From contig JAJEKV010000004.1 of the NCBI GenBank assembly GCA_021234155.1, positions 124,001-188,000 on the forward strand: a stretch of DNA of 64,000 nt. The letters are read 5' to 3'. Under the pieces are notes generated by a model, which searched no databases, was not told the origin of the DNA, and saw only the letters and a list, made by a program, of their open reading frames with translations. Shown here in pieces: positions 12,159 through 23,925 of this stretch; position 1 is the stretch's first letter; each line of letters opens with the position of its first letter. This stretch comes from Isoetes taiwanensis (lineage: Eukaryota; Streptophyta; Lycopodiopsida; Isoetales; Isoetaceae). The position numbers and the translations under genes are program-made.

Positions 12159-12171
12159 TTCTCCCCTCCTT
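12159..12171 (-). promoter_or_regulatory. Polypurine tract of element A
   Basis: On the minus strand AAGGAGGGGAGAA directly abuts the TGTGACG start of the 3' LTR. It matches the tract of element C (AAGGTGGGGAGAA), primes plus-strand DNA synthesis and fixes the element's orientation. Confidence 0.9.
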
Positions 12172-12684
12172 AAAAATAATCTTTGTCCTCAAAGATTGGG
12201 GTTAGCTAATTGAATACATATACGTAAAGCACTGAATTAGAAAATGAAGTTAAGAATATAACATTAATACGTTGAGATTATAGTAATTCGGACAGTAATA
12301 CATTGAAGTTAAAATATCAAAGTACAAGCACCAAGGTGCCCGATACAAACTTATGATCAAGGGAGTTTAGGACCGAAGTCCCATTTAAAACATTCTGACA
12401 GCAAAAATCACACATGTAGACAAAACCAATACGGGAAAAGTTGGGTCATCAGCAACCCTCTATACAAGGCAGGTGACGACTTGTTCATTGGCCTGCACAT
12501 AACCATATACCCGTAGGTTAATAATATGATTAAGTTGTGGTTGAAGGGACCACCCCCTACAATTAAAAAAAAAATTATCTAGAAGGGAATCTATCATGTG
12601 TACGGCTTGCAATTCATTGTGGCATAAGGAATGGTGGAGTTCCCCCGTAGCGGAATGAACGCAGTCTATTTACTAGATGCCTCT
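12172..12684 (-). other. 3' noncoding region of element A
   Basis: Lies between the chromodomain stop and the polypurine tract. AT-rich, with no coding frame or further repeat that I can see. Confidence 0.6.
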
Positions 12685-13239
12685 CTAGCAATTCGCGGTC
12701 ATGTCAACATCAACAATAAACCACGTCCTAGAGAACACGAAGGTGATCTCATCATCGGTTATTATTATTATATACGATGCGTCTACCCCTCTAAAACATG
12801 ATTCTCGGTCAATGAAGCCTTCAAGCTTACCGCCGGGAGCGGGGTTGATAGCATCGTTGATGGTACGGCCTTGAGATTCCCGCATGAAGTCCGGATAGTG
12901 CTTCTCAAGGTCTATCTTCATCACCCAGGTAGCATCTTCAACTGGTAAGTGCTTCCACTTGACCAAGTATTGCAACATTTGAGTCCTTCTGGTCTGTTTG
13001 TAAGCTCGATCAAGAAGAGCTTCGGGCATTATTTCCAGCTGCTCTTCAGTCATTTCTAGGAGGGTAGGGGTATCCAAAACCTCCTCTGGATCAGGGGTGT
13101 GTTGCTTCAGAAGACTCACGTGAAAGACCTTGTGGATTTTCAAGCGGGGTGGCAAGTCCAAGCGATATGCCTGTTCTCCCACACGTTCATTAATCCCGAG
13201 CGGCCCATTATCCGGGTGCCAACTTCTTACGATTACCAA
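12685..13239 (-). pseudogene. Integrase C-terminus with chromodomain, element A
   Basis: The frame contains the integrase tail (RLDLPPRLKIHKVFHVSLLK) followed by a chromodomain (RRTQMLQYLVKWKHLPVEDA, then TWVMKIDLEKHYPDF). Chromodomains of this family bind methylated histone tails and steer integration into heterochromatin. The same domain is present in element C, where YLVKWKHLPVEDATWV is identical. The frame is open to its stop at 12685, past the usual domain end, with a non-conserved tail. It lies at the end of pol just before the 3' noncoding region. Confidence 0.9.
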
Positions 13240-14360
13240 TTTTAAGCTTGGCTTGTTTTACTTTGATCTTAAGCCAAACCGATTTCGCCCACCTGGAAGA
13301 TTCGTGGGGTTGATTGCTTATCCGCTAGACTCTTCGACGATTGCGTCGCGGCCAATAAGTAACCCGAACTGGCCCACCAAGGCCACATTTCTAGAAGGAG
13401 TTGTTGAGAGACCTCCACTTTAGAAACAGGGATTATGCCACGCGGTCCGCAGTAAGACATTGATAGCCATAATTTATCATGAAGGGAGACATTCTAGAAG
13501 ACTCGCTTTTTAATGCTGTTGTAGGCTAATTCTACCAAGTAAATATAATCCAGCGCATTGTGATTTGTTTACTCCATACATAGCTTCTTAGCATATCTTC
13601 GATAATACGATTAACACGCTCGTTTGACCATCCGTCCGAGGATGGTAGGTCTGCACTCATGGCAAGCTTGGTGCGGATGGTGGCGAAGAAATCCTTCCGA
13701 ATGCAATCGACAAACTTAGGATCCCTATCCGATACAATTACTCGCGATCCCCCGTAATCTAAAAATTTCCTTTGCAAAGAGCAAGGCGGGCGGCGGTGTC
13801 CGTGGTGCGACATGGGGGAAGTGAGCCATCTTTGATAATTTGTCGACCACGACCATTAAGGCATCATATCCACGAGAGTATTGGAAGCCCCACAATGAAA
13901 TCCATGGTTATGACTTCCCACTTGGCGTTAGGCACATCCAAAGGTTGCAACTCCAGGGAACTCTTAATTGCTCAAGCCTTGGTTTGGACAAATCGACATC
14001 ATTTGATGTACCTAGCAATATCCTTCTTCATGGAAGGCCAAAAATAGCTGGAGCGGATCTTAAAATAAGTTTTCATAAAACCCGCATGTCCTGCTATAGG
14101 GCTGTTGTGTGTATCATGGAGAATCAGCTTTCGCACCCCTGAAGTCGCTGGAACACACAACTTATCTTTGTAATATAATAAATTGCCCTCCTTCTTATAT
14201 GAATGGAATGCTTCACGTTCTCTATCGGTACGGGCTTCCTTACCCAAACTTTTCCAAATATTACAGAATTCGGGATCTGTGGCCAAGGTTTGTTCTATTT
14301 GCTTCCCAAACTCGCTGGTGAGTGTGGAAATGGCATTACAATGGGTCCGGGTTATAAAGG
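13240..14360 (-). pseudogene. Integrase zinc finger and catalytic core, element A
   Basis: The HHCC region at about 14360-13999 includes VRKLILHDTHNSPIAGHAGF and SYFWPSMKKDIARYIK. The core continues in other frames: IVSDRDPKF carries the second catalytic aspartate near 13740, and NERVNRIIEDMLRSYVW, with the glutamate, lies near 13610. Frameshifts at about 13990, 13810 and 13530 break the gene. Order and sequence match element C's integrase at 51480-52500. Confidence 0.85.
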
Positions 14361-14930
14361 GATGACGTGACAAAGCATCCGCAACCACATTGTGCTTTCC
14401 TGGCTTGTATACAATCTCGAAGTCATATTCCTCGAGGAATTCCATCCATCTTCATTTGTTGAGATTGATTTGGCTGGGTGGATAAATAGCGGAGACTCGA
14501 TGATCCGTATCCGGCTGAAATCTTCTACCAAGAAGGTAGTGTCTCCAAATACGGAGAGCATTTAACAAGCGCCAGCAATTCCCCGGTCATGGGTAGGATA
14601 TCGCTGCTCGCATCATTCATCTTCTTTGAATCGTAGAAAGCAACAACTCTCCCCCTCACGCATTAGAACTCCACCAAGAGCTATCTTACTAGCGTCGGTG
14701 GCTACCGATTTATCCTTTTCCGGATCGGGCAAGGTAAGGATCAAAAGTGCGATGTTAAGGCATCCTTGAGCTTCCGAAAGCCGACTTGGACTTTTGTTTT
14801 CCAATGTTCCATCCAATCCTTTACTTTTCATGCCTTGTGAGATTAGTAAGAGGTGCGGCAATTGTTGCAAAATCCTTAACAAATTTCCGATAATATCCAT
14901 GAGTCCCAAGACCCTCACGAAACATTAGCC
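14361..14930 (-). pseudogene. RNase H, element A
   Basis: Gypsy RNase H with the first catalytic aspartate in SVATDASKIALGGVLM (near 14690) and the C-terminal signature FLEEYDFEIVYKPG, then HNVVADALSRHPF (14440-14360). The middle, with the YPTHERELLA-like region expected near 14600, is frameshifted. It follows RT directly and precedes the integrase zinc finger. Confidence 0.82.
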
Positions 14931-15720
14931 TGGAATGGGCCAATCCTTTACTTGCTTCTATCTTAGCGGGTCTGTAGCAATTCCTTCGCTGAGATAATAT
15001 GCCCCAAATAGTCTACCCTGAGTGGCGAACTTGCATTTAGAGAACTTGGCAAAGAGCTGATAAGCCTTTAGCTTTTGCAAAGTTAATCGAAGATGTTGTT
15101 CATGTTGCCGCAAGGTTTTACTATAGATGAGAATGTCATCAAAGAAAATGACAACAAAGTCATCCAAGTATTGGCGGAAGATGTCATTCATCAACCGCAG
15201 ATAAACGTTGTAGGGCATTGGTCAATCCAAAAGGCATGACGGTAAATTCATAATGCCCATATAGCGGTAAAAGCGGACTTATGGATGTCCTCTTCCTTAA
15301 TCCTTATCGATGGTAGCGAGCGCAAATCAATCTTTGAGAAATATTTTGCTCCTTGCAACCGGGTCCATAAGATCATACGCCTAGGCAAAGCATAGCGATT
15401 CTTGATGGTATGCTTATTGAGTTGCCTATAATCAATACACATCCTTAAGGAGCCATCTTTCTTCTTGACAAAAAGAATAGGAGCGCCAAATGGTGAAAAC
15501 TTGGGCGAATAAACCCCAAATTCGGTAACTCTTGTAGTTGTTTCTTAAGCTCGCTAACTCAGGAGGACTCATTGATACGGGGCTTTGCTGGTAGGCTTAG
15601 TACCGGTTCAAGAGTTATCTCACATTCTACCCCTCTAAAAGGGAGGAAGTTTGTGGATCTCATATCGGAAAAAGATCGCTAAATTCGAAGAAGGGTAGCA
15701 ATGTCCGATGGTAAAGCGTC
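14931..15720 (-). pseudogene. Reverse transcriptase, element A
   Basis: Polymerase domain in several frames. [19 protein letters not shown] and [16 protein letters not shown] (about 15490-15370) mark the fingers. [12 protein letters not shown] and [13 protein letters not shown] follow. The catalytic motif FVVIFFDDILIYSK (near 15130) has FFDD where YVDD/YLDD is usual; element C also has FFDD, so this is a family feature. LFGAYYLSEGIATDP closes the domain. Confidence 0.85.
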
Positions 15721-15796
15721 GATTATTTGCCGCTTTGGAGTCCGACTCAATGGAAGCAAGTTTAATGAAGCAAAGAAGTTCATTCGCGCATAGCTT

Positions 15797-16250
15797 TTCC
15801 TAGCTGCTTTCATTGACATTGATTTGCATGACTGAGTGTAATGAATCACCTTTTATCGTCACACGTGCTCCATTAGCGGCATTGAAGGTGACCTCCCGCT
15901 TTCGCAGATCTATGTGGGCCCCGCACGCTAAAAACTCCATTCCCACAATAAGATCATATTTGCCAATGTCCATTAACTCGGCACCCAAGGCAACGTGTTT
16001 TTTGGCAACCGTGCATTTTAAGGTTAATACGGCGCCATGAGTGTGTGCGATCTTACAGCTAGCTAATGTGACCGGGCTTAGGTCTGGGATTTTCAGCGTT
16101 ACCGGTAAAGACACGGGCCATTCTAGGAGAAGCAAAATTATGTGTACTACCCGTGTCCATCAAAATTATGAAGGGCTTACTGTCTACTTGGCCTATTGTA
16201 GAAATAACGGAAGGCTGACTTTCAGCGTTGCCTGTTTCTATAGCGGCAAG
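15797..16250 (-). pseudogene. Aspartic protease, element A
   Basis: Retropepsin-like domain with the active site in FIILMDTGSTHNFAS (near 16160) and the later GKYDLIVGMEFLACGAHIDL segment, spread over two frames that overlap near 16060-16135. It processes the Gag-Pol polyprotein and sits between the gag knuckle region and RT. Confidence 0.85.
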
Positions 16251-16456
16251 AATATGAGACGCACCATGAATGTACTTTCGGGAGCCTCGTCTTCCGCAAG
16301 CAAGATTGACTCCAAATCTTCCCAATCCAGGTCGGCCATGGCGGTTGAGTAGCCTGCGTGGACGCGGCAACAGTCGCATGAAGTGTCCAGGCCTCATGCC
16401 CGTGGAGCTGTTCTCCGGCCTCTTTAGGAATGGACTGTAAGAGGCCCCGAATTTCC

Positions 16457-17500
16457 TTACCAAACATTGTTACGCTTATCCGGGCGTGCTAAAAGCAACT
16501 TTCTTCTCCAAGGTCCATAAGAATTGTGCTGAGAGGGCCCCGGACTTGGGGAACGGGGTTTGTAAGGTGTGGACGGCCGTGGCTGCGAGTAAGGAGCAGG
16601 TCGCGGATACTGGCTCCTTGGCGTGTCTTCCTCAAGGCTTAATGCCTTAGCTTCCGCCTCTGCTACTGACTTTGGGTCGATAGCCTTGACCATTCGTTTA
16701 ATAGATGGGGCCAACCCTTCAATGTAGCCCTCTACTGCTCTTTTCTCATTCATTCCTGGCACATACAACCTCAAACGCATGAATTCGTCAGTGTAGGCCT
16801 GCACGGACATGCCCTTCTGTTCCAACCTGTAGAAGGTCTGAATCTGTTGGCATTTGTGCGCACGAGGCACGTAATGCGATTTAAAAGCCTTAGCAAACTT
16901 CCTGAACTTGCATCTGCTCCTATCCAGGTGTTTAGCTACGCGTAACCCTTCCACCAAACACGGGCACGCTCCGGTAAGGTTCGTGGTGGCGACCTTCCCT
17001 GTATCTTTCTCCTCGTCATTCCATAGGACTTCCGAATTCCTTCATTTCGTCCAACCAAGATTCCGCGATTCAAGCCTCCTCACGGATTTCCCATCAAACC
17101 GAGCCAACTTCCGGTTCTTCCATATACTAGTGATAGTCAGTATCAACAGTTTTTTGGTATTCCTTATCCTTACGCCTTTGAATGGTCATTGTCCGATAGC
17201 GAGGAACCGAAGAACCCGGGTGGTTGAATGGGAGGAAGCGGCGCTATCCTTAGAGGAACTTCGTTGACGCTTAGCATGAGTCCTTCTGCATGCAGTGGGG
17301 GGCTAGCCGGGAGGAGATGGCTGTTGTGCAGGTGGACTCAATGGTCGTGGAGGTAATTCCGGTCCGTCCTCCTGAGTATGTGGCAGTGGATTGGTATGCA
17401 ACACATAAGCCTGTAACTCGCCGAGTTGCCTTTTCATTAACATCAATTCCTGTTCAGGGGTGAGCCTACTGGCGTTGGAGGGTGTTGCCAAGCCGTTCAT
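16457..17500 (-). pseudogene. Gag, element A
   Basis: The N-terminal part (17500-17303) starts MNGLATPSNASRLTPEQE and is proline-rich (PELPPRPLSPPAQQPSPPG). After a broken stretch a retrotransposon gag domain follows (FRKFAKAFKSHYVPRAHK, QAYTDEFMRLRLYVPGM), then a low-complexity S/P/R/Y-rich tail to 16457. The frame near 17000 (NDEEKDTGKVATTNLTGA) aligns with element C's gag. The zinc-knuckle region near 16400 is frameshifted and I see no intact CCHC. The start was chosen by its match in layout to element B's gag. Confidence 0.82.
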
Positions 17501-18486
17501 TACGCATAATCGCCTATAGGAATCATTTATGAAAATATAAGCAGATTTACATTAATGTACAATCCCTTTTTAAGTTAATCGAGACAAAAGTATATACAAA
17601 CAGAAAACAATATTTGTATTTCATTCAAGTTGAGTACAACAACGGGTTGATTGATACATGGATTGAGACAAAAGTAGGTATGATACAATGGGAACTTGTA
17701 AAGTTCTACTTGCACACAAACAGAAGTAAGCACAACAAAAAAACATAACGGAAGAGACCAAGCCTAGGGGTTGGCGAAGGGGTACAGGATCGCGTAGCGG
17801 GTACTCTCCCGTACAGCTCGGACGAGTTTATAGCGTGCCCAGGCTTGGACAATGATTGCTTGGTACTCCCATGTTGGGCTGATAATCGAAGGTTAAAGAG
17901 CCTTCTTCATTGCATAAAAGAGTTGCCAAAGATGGTCGTTATGCCCTCAAGGCTTCGTGCTGGTCATATTCCAGTAGTCCTGTGTACGACCACGTGGTCA
18001 TCTTCAGATCCTCAAAGCTCGATCCTCGAGGATGTTAACTATCTCCAGCCCTTTGTCGTGGTCAGAGTTCCCCGGTGGCGGTGGTTCGGGTTTCATAGCC
18101 TTCCTCCCACTCTGGATATTCACCATATCTCGGCCATAGTCCTGGTCGGGCGGGCCCGATCGCCCCTCCTAACCATATCGGTGATTCTCTCCTCATATTC
18201 CCAAATGGTTTCCTCTGCAATATAGTTGGAATAAATAGAGAACATTTTTGTAATTCCATTATTTTCTAAAGTTTTAATACTTTTGAAGAGGATGTCATAT
18301 AAAAAACACACAATCCAATAATACTCCTCAAGAGAACTTTGTATTTAATAAGTAAATAAGGTACACCATTTGTCAATATGGTCCATTCAATTGCCAATCG
18401 AAAATCCCAGAACACACATAGATATATATATAAGAAAAACTAGCAAAACATATATATATATATACATTTCTCATAGCAAAATCATA
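17501..18486 (-). other. ORF-B to gag interval, element A
   Basis: About 990 bases without a convincing gene. Minus-strand open pieces at 18311-18062 (for example YEERITDMVRRGD) may be eroded coding sequence. An AT dinucleotide run lies at 18421-18470. This is probably the gag leader. Confidence 0.4.
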
Positions 18487-19893
18487 CTAGGAACTAGGCC
18501 CTGCCTCTTGATCCTTAGCCCTAGGAGGTGGTGGAGGCGGTCGGTGTCGCAGCAGAGTAACCCCAGGGTCTACTGTGGCAGCCGCAACGGATGCAACCTC
18601 TGGTGGATAGGCAACGGCCAATGGGGCTGCCGTGAGGAGCTTCATGCCCATCCAAGGCGCAATGTCCTGACCCAAGGCCGTCAGGGCAAGATCCCGTCGT
18701 ACGAGTACATACGTAAACGTACGATAGGGAAGCTTCTTGTGGCCGGCCAGTGTAGAGAGTGCACGGAGGCCCCACCATGAAGCCTCAGCCTCTGGCGCTA
18801 GATCTCGGGCTATGAAGAGGACTTGTCCGTATTTGAAGGCCGACAAAAAGAAACGGGTAAGATGGTTACCCAGCACTTTCCCTTGCGAAGTCTCAGATGC
18901 TGCCACTTCTTTATCCAGGTCCATGGGGACTTCTTCCTCCTTGAGCTCCCTGTTCCCTCCTCCTTCTTGTGCGCAGGGTTATGGTATAAATCTTCACCCT
19001 CATCATCTGAGTCGGAGGGAACCTCCACCATATTAATGTTTGGGACGTGAGGTCCCATAGCCGTGAAGGCATCCAGTGCTGGGGCCGGTTCCCGCATCAG
19101 TTAAGTCAACAAGACGTAGTAGAGTCTCCGCCGGCTCTAGAGTCTCCCTAACGGAACTGACTAAGGAGCCTGGTGCACCTCCCGAGGAAGCTCGGTAGAA
19201 GTGAAGTCGATGAAGTCATCCATACAATACTCCGCAAGCTGGTCAGAGTACATGGTCTTTTGCGCTAGCGCCGAATCGGCCACTACGTGATACGCCCGGA
19301 TAATATCATCCAAGAGAAGGTATTCGCCGGTGATAAATAACCGGAAGGCCGTCTAACCCCGACAAGCCTATAGATGGGTCACGGGCGCGGTGGTAACTCC
19401 TCCGCTAGTTTCCTTTCCAACGGGCAAAGTCGCCCATTCCGATATGCTCACATCCCTCCTCGGAGGATTCCCCCGCAAGCTTGCCCTTCTCTGCCGGGCA
19501 AGGTTTCATCCTCAACGTATTGGTCCATGAGGATGGCTAGAGCGAAAGTAGCTTCCAGATACCGCTGCCCCTCGATCTTTGGACCACAATGGTAGGTGTT
19601 TACCCCATCGGAGTTTCCCTTCGTGACATCATAAGCATGTGTGTCCCCGCCTAGCATCTGCCGAACTATCTCCCGCCCAAATACAAGTGGGGGAGGATCC
19701 CTAGAGGAATACACATGAGGAAGCATTTCCTCCATGTAAAGTCAAGGAATCCGGCGAGTCCGGATGCCCGCGCATGTTGGCAAGGAGATCTATGCGTTGG
19801 CATAGCAAAGGCTGTGAAGCAGTTGAAGGGAACCTGTGGATCCCATTTCTCTCCATCAAGGTACCGTGCAAAGAAGGTTCATATGGCAGCCAT
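18487..19893 (-). pseudogene. ORF-B, element A copy (unknown conserved protein)
   Basis: Function unknown. The start ATGGCTGCC at 19893 was chosen because the other copies also begin near MA. The reading changes frame several times: RYLEATFALAILMDQ near 19540, TGEYLLLDDIIRAYHVV near 19300, DFIDFTSTELPREV near 19200, then an S/D/E-rich basic linker, and a C-terminal block (RALSTLAGHKKLP, YVLVRRDLALTALG) ending in a proline run and PSS at 18487. Each block has a counterpart in the B and C copies (DFIDYSYQEVPREV; ALSGFGQHAKI; HIILFKRSVALYSLD). It lies between the H3-like gene and gag. TTTAATAAG at 19963-19972 (minus) could be a weak TATA element. Confidence 0.75.
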
Positions 19894-20006
19894 GGCGCTT
19901 AGAAGGGAGGAGAGAGGAAAAGAAGCGCTTAAAATAACTTACGGTCCCTTTTTAAGCCCCTCTTATTAAAGCCGACGCCAAGATTTTTAATTTAAAAAAA
20001 AAAACA

Positions 20007-21321
20007 TTAAACTTTTAATTCAAAATAAAAGCCTTTTTTATTAATTATCACAAAAAAAAAAAAAAAAAAAATATGTACAAACGCGATCCCAAGAAGTAGA
20101 TACTCAAGGTTGCTCCCCCGTATCCTACGGGCGAGGGCTAAATCCTTAGGCATTATGGTGACCCTCTTTGCGTGGATAGCGCAAAGGTTGGCATCACCAA
20201 AAAGTGCTACCAAGTAGGCTTCAGCAGCCTCTTGGAGCGCCAAAATTGCAAAGGTCTGGAAACGGAGATCGGTCTTAAATTGCTGTGCGATCTCCCGTAC
20301 CAGCCTCTGAAAAGGCAGTTTCGATCGAAGGTCCCGGACTTCTGAAATTTGGCGGATCTCCCGCAATGCCACGGTACCGGTCGGAACCGGATGAGGCTTC
20401 CGGCTGCGGGGCGAGGCCCCCACGATGTTGGCACCGTTTTAGCCCCAAAGAACCGCCGGAGTTATCCACTTCCGCCGCCTCCGGCCGGAGCTGGTCTTTC
20501 CCAAAAGCCCCGGACAGTCTTTAACTTATCCTTGTATTGACTGCCGCCTTATGGGCAACTCCCTTCCTCCGAGCTTACGCGGTCGGATCGTCGGTTTTGG
20601 GTTTGAGCCACTCCCGGATGCACCTCCCTCCCCTGTTGGTCCCGCTGATCTTGTCGGTCCCGGCCATCTTGCTCCAACTTTCGCTCTTCCCGAAGCCTCC
20701 TTAAGTCTTCTTGGATCTGAGCAAAAAGCTGGGCTGCGGCACGGCGATTAAGTTCATATGGTACCTTGTGGCGCATAACCCATATCTATCTGAATAGTTG
20801 TCAGATAGTCTATGCTAATGTCGGGGATTTCTCCCCATACAAAGCCGCTTGGAACCCTCATGCCATTGGTATGGGGAACCTCAATGGCTCTGCCATCAAT
20901 GACGGCAAAGCCGCCCCGAGGTACTTCCCAGTACTCCTACCCAGGAAAGCTGGGCTGTCCAGCCACCGCTCCTCGGTGGTCGCCCTCCCCGCAAAACCCT
21001 ATCCCCAGTCGGCCTCCCGCCCCCGACATCTTCCTCCTCCGTATGGCCTTCCCTGCTCGAGGATAAAATTTGATGAGCATCATTACCACGTGTTGCTCAA
21101 CAAGGGTATATGGGAGTCGGGCGAGGTTCACCGGATGAGGAATGGCTCGAGAAGTGATAGACGTGATATGGAATCCTATCGTTGTTCTCAAACCTATTGA
21201 CCAGCTCATCCAACAAGATGTCGATGAGGGCTGGGTCAGTAGCCATGTGCTTAGCAATCATGGCGTAGATCTCCACGATGCTCATGGTGGACGGATCCGG
21301 AGCGCTCTTGGTAATGGCCAT
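20007..21321 (-). pseudogene. Histone H3-like fusion gene, element A copy
   Basis: The C-terminal third (about 20378-20115) encodes a near-canonical H3 core: [77 protein letters not shown]. Loop 1 has ordinary H3 length and lacks the CENH3-type RW signature. Two compensating one-base slips near 20350-20320 scramble the lysine-56 region; the shifted frame still reads KFQKSG. Upstream pieces encode MAITKSAPDPS (start at 21321), an alpha-helical SIVEIYAMIAKHMATDPALI segment and a charged coil (RRAAAQLFAQIQEDLRRLRE). The tail is not ARTK here. At least two frame breaks lie between 21150 and 20424. The frame runs on past the core through a homopolymer to 20007. Confidence 0.88.
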
Positions 21322-22050
21322 AGCGGGTAGTGCGGCACCGGGCGGCAAGGGGATGGCAAGGGGGCGCTTAAGAGGCACAAAGCACAAGGGCGCAGGGTCA
21401 AGGTCCCGTCCGGTGGCGATGGCGAGGGCTGCTCAGCGGTTGGAGGCTGAAGCAAAAGCAAATGACAGAAAATGGTTTGCTAAACGGCCAATTAACTTTT
21501 AAAATTTCAAAATTTTTTCTTATTAACTTCAAAATTTTATTATTAAAAAAAATTATACGGCGGAAATACGCGCCACATACGGCCTTGGAACCGATGGCAT
21601 TATATCGGTTTTCGCCTCGGGTGTCGCCGAAATGCAAGCGGCGCTCGAAGTTGACTCGGCGGGCCCGTTGACTGGACTGGTCCGATTTATGGGCGCCGAC
21701 AAAGATTTCGGCGCTTTTAACTTGACTGCAAAGTTTACAAAAGCAAGCGGCGCTCAATTCGCTTTTGGGCCTGCCCTTGACTATTTTTAACCGAGTTGAC
21801 GCTTTTAGGGTAATTCGAAAAGTACGCCCAATCCAATGGAGCCATCATCTTTGTCATTTGAGTTACCCATCGGGCACCTGCTAGGCCTCCAATCTTGGCC
21901 CCTCCACTTCAAAGCTACAATTTCTTAACTTAACCTAACACCAAGCCAAACAACAAAGAGAACTAACAACACATTGACTTAGCCTCCTCCTAACTACCGT
22001 ATACGAAGTTAGTGTTTGGCCAGTGCTATGATTTCGAACAACCAAATCAC
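21322..22050 (-). other. 5' leader of element A
   Basis: Between the primer site and the H3-like gene. It contains AT-rich sequence (21490-21560) and a GC-rich stretch with repeated CGGCG motifs (21560-21720). No gene seen. Confidence 0.5.
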
Positions 22051-22062
22051 GGCTCGATACCA
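22051..22062 (-). promoter_or_regulatory. Primer-binding site of element A (initiator-Met tRNA type, imperfect)
   Basis: The minus strand reads TGGTATCGAGCC just inside the 5' LTR. Element C has the exact TGGTATCAGAGC complementary to the 3' end of plant initiator-Met tRNA. This copy has lost or changed a base. Confidence 0.8.
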
Positions 22063-22064
22063 CC

Positions 22065-23664
22065 GCGGACGCCCTGTAATATATACGACCCGCGGGGACG
22101 ATACATACATGGGACTTTCCCCTCCCATGGCAATCATCTCACCATGAGCGGGGCCCTCCGCCTATTTCGGGCCATCTATGAAATGAGGCCCAAAGAAGGA
22201 CACGGGGGTCATTCGCCCACGCCTTCAATGGGACTCCTACGCTATGGAAGCATGAATACAAGGGTTAGCACACAAAGATGAATATACATAAATAACCACC
22301 ACGAAGGGTGGCTTAATCCATCCAATATACCAACGCACGTAATATGCATCTAATCCTAAGAAAACACCCGTAACCAGGTTCTACCCCGCTCGTGACTCCG
22401 GTGAGGAGGATCGACGGCTGGGCCTCAAGGGATCAGCAGCACCGAAGTCTTGGCATGGCGCTGGCTGGCATAGAACATTGGCTAGGGTTGTCCACTCCAT
22501 CCGCCCCTCCTGTGCACACTTTGCAGATGGGTCAATTCATGCTATGGCTTTGCTATAGCCTTAGAGACGCAAACTCGTGGCATCACCCTCCGAGCCTACC
22601 TGTGTTCATGACGCCGGGTCCGATGAGGCAGGTCGGGAGGCCCCTTCCGTAATCACAAAGTGGTTCCATGGGTGAGCTAGAGAATACGTGCCGCATCGGG
22701 CCCCCCCGCATCCGCACCGACTTACTCACCCTAAATCTACTCAAAGTGCAAGGTGCTCCATACGGATCACACCTCTACACCTGTGGGAGTGTCGACCCAT
22801 ACCCGCCCCTACATGACCGGCCATCGGGCCTAGCCCATCAGAGGGAGTCTCGGAGCCTTGTATGCTCGTGCAAGACCCCACCCTCATGTCACCACTTGTG
22901 TTCCTTGTCCGGTGCTAAGCCGCACCATAGCACCTAGGACCCGTGGGTTCTTGTGCATGTGCCGCATTTAATGGGACTCTACTGAGCTATCTAGGAGCAT
23001 ACTACAATACACGGTTGGGAGGCCTCTACCCCGTGAATCCCCCCCGCTTTAGAGTCGATTAAACAAAGAACTAACAATCCATCCTTTCGAGTAAGAACCG
23101 TAATTGAATATAAAGAGAACTTGTTTGTACAATCAAGGGTTAGTTTCTATGATTGATTCACAAAGAGAGGAAAGAGAGAGACGGACACAACCAAGTGTTA
23201 ACTAGAATTCACATAGCCACCTACCTGAATTCTGGCCGGACTCGCTTCCATGGGGCCTCCATCTTTGGGAGTTGAGAATTCAACATTTACTTCACAGGAC
23301 GATCGTTATGGTGATCTTTCGCAAGTGTCCGATGGCGCCCGCTCCCGGCCTTCCTTGGTCGATCTTCGTGAGTCAATCCGGGTGGATAGGGGTCAAGTTG
23401 GCATCCAAACTTGGCAATCCCCATGCTCGCCTAATCGATTGGGGGTGTGGGCCTTCCCAAATGGTAACTAGCCTAATTTCCTAGGTTATAGGTTATTATT
23501 ATTAATGTGTTAAATTAGCATAGCTAATTTAATCCTTTTTAAGGTAACCCCCTAGGTTGCAATTAAGTTCCCATACCCCCATGGTAGCGCACTTTAGGGA
23601 GTGACGTGTTTGTATTTGTACGTGTCCCCGTATAGTAGACCAGATAAACACGTGGAACGTCACA
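22065..23664 (-). repeat. 5' LTR of element A
   Basis: Partner of 10550-12158. It starts (minus) TGTGACGTTCC at 23664 and ends next to the primer site. The inner boundary is approximate to a few bases because the terminal CACA is altered. Confidence 0.9.
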
Positions 23665-23669
23665 CCGGC

Positions 23670-23725
23670 CTTGGCCTTGAGACCCTGAACCAGTGTTCCT
23701 GGCTGCGTCATTAATGTTGTTACTT
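23670..23725 (-). pseudogene. Start of element B gag (right of element A)
   Basis: The minus-strand frame NINDAARNTGSGSQGQGR runs into the CCGGC duplication and continues at 10549 as QHQWQPRNLFGREH. The remaining 200 bases up to ORF-B (23726-23925) show no gene. Confidence 0.6.
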
Positions 23726-23925
23726 AGGTTATACATTATTCAACCTTATTTACAAGTCAATTATTGTTAGGTATAAAAGAAATCATGTTCAAATTCCAAC
23801 TTATAAGTTTAAAGACAATTTTGGCAATTAATATATGAGAGTTATACATTACATAGGATATATGATAGTACATAGAACTGAAGTCATTTTTATACATTTA
23901 GAAGATAAGTGAAAGCAGAAAGTGT

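Larger units (their letters stand above)
10550..23664 (-). mobile_element. Element A: H3-carrying chromodomain Gypsy retrotransposon
   Basis: A complete 13.1 kb element on the minus strand. The LTRs are 10550-12158 (3') and about 22065-23664 (5'), outer ends TGTGACG...CGTCACA, with a 5-bp target duplication CCGGC at 10545-10549 and 23665-23669. Order from the 5' LTR: primer site, histone H3-like gene, ORF-B, gag, protease, RT, RNase H, integrase with chromodomain, polypurine tract, 3' LTR. The two genes before gag are extra compared with ordinary chromoviruses. Element C (+ strand) has the same order and, without its Helitron, nearly the same length (about 13.3 kb). Confidence 0.95.

Noticed and set aside
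20115-20378. Centromeric H3 (CENH3) captured by a centromeric retrotransposon
   Set aside because: Loop 1 has ordinary H3 length and reads KTDLRFQ, without the RW-type signature or longer loop of plant CENH3.
20007-20423. A host histone H3 gene lying between transposons
   Set aside because: The same H3-fold gene occupies the same slot in three elements, downstream of an LTR and upstream of ORF-B and gag, and the target duplications lie outside it.
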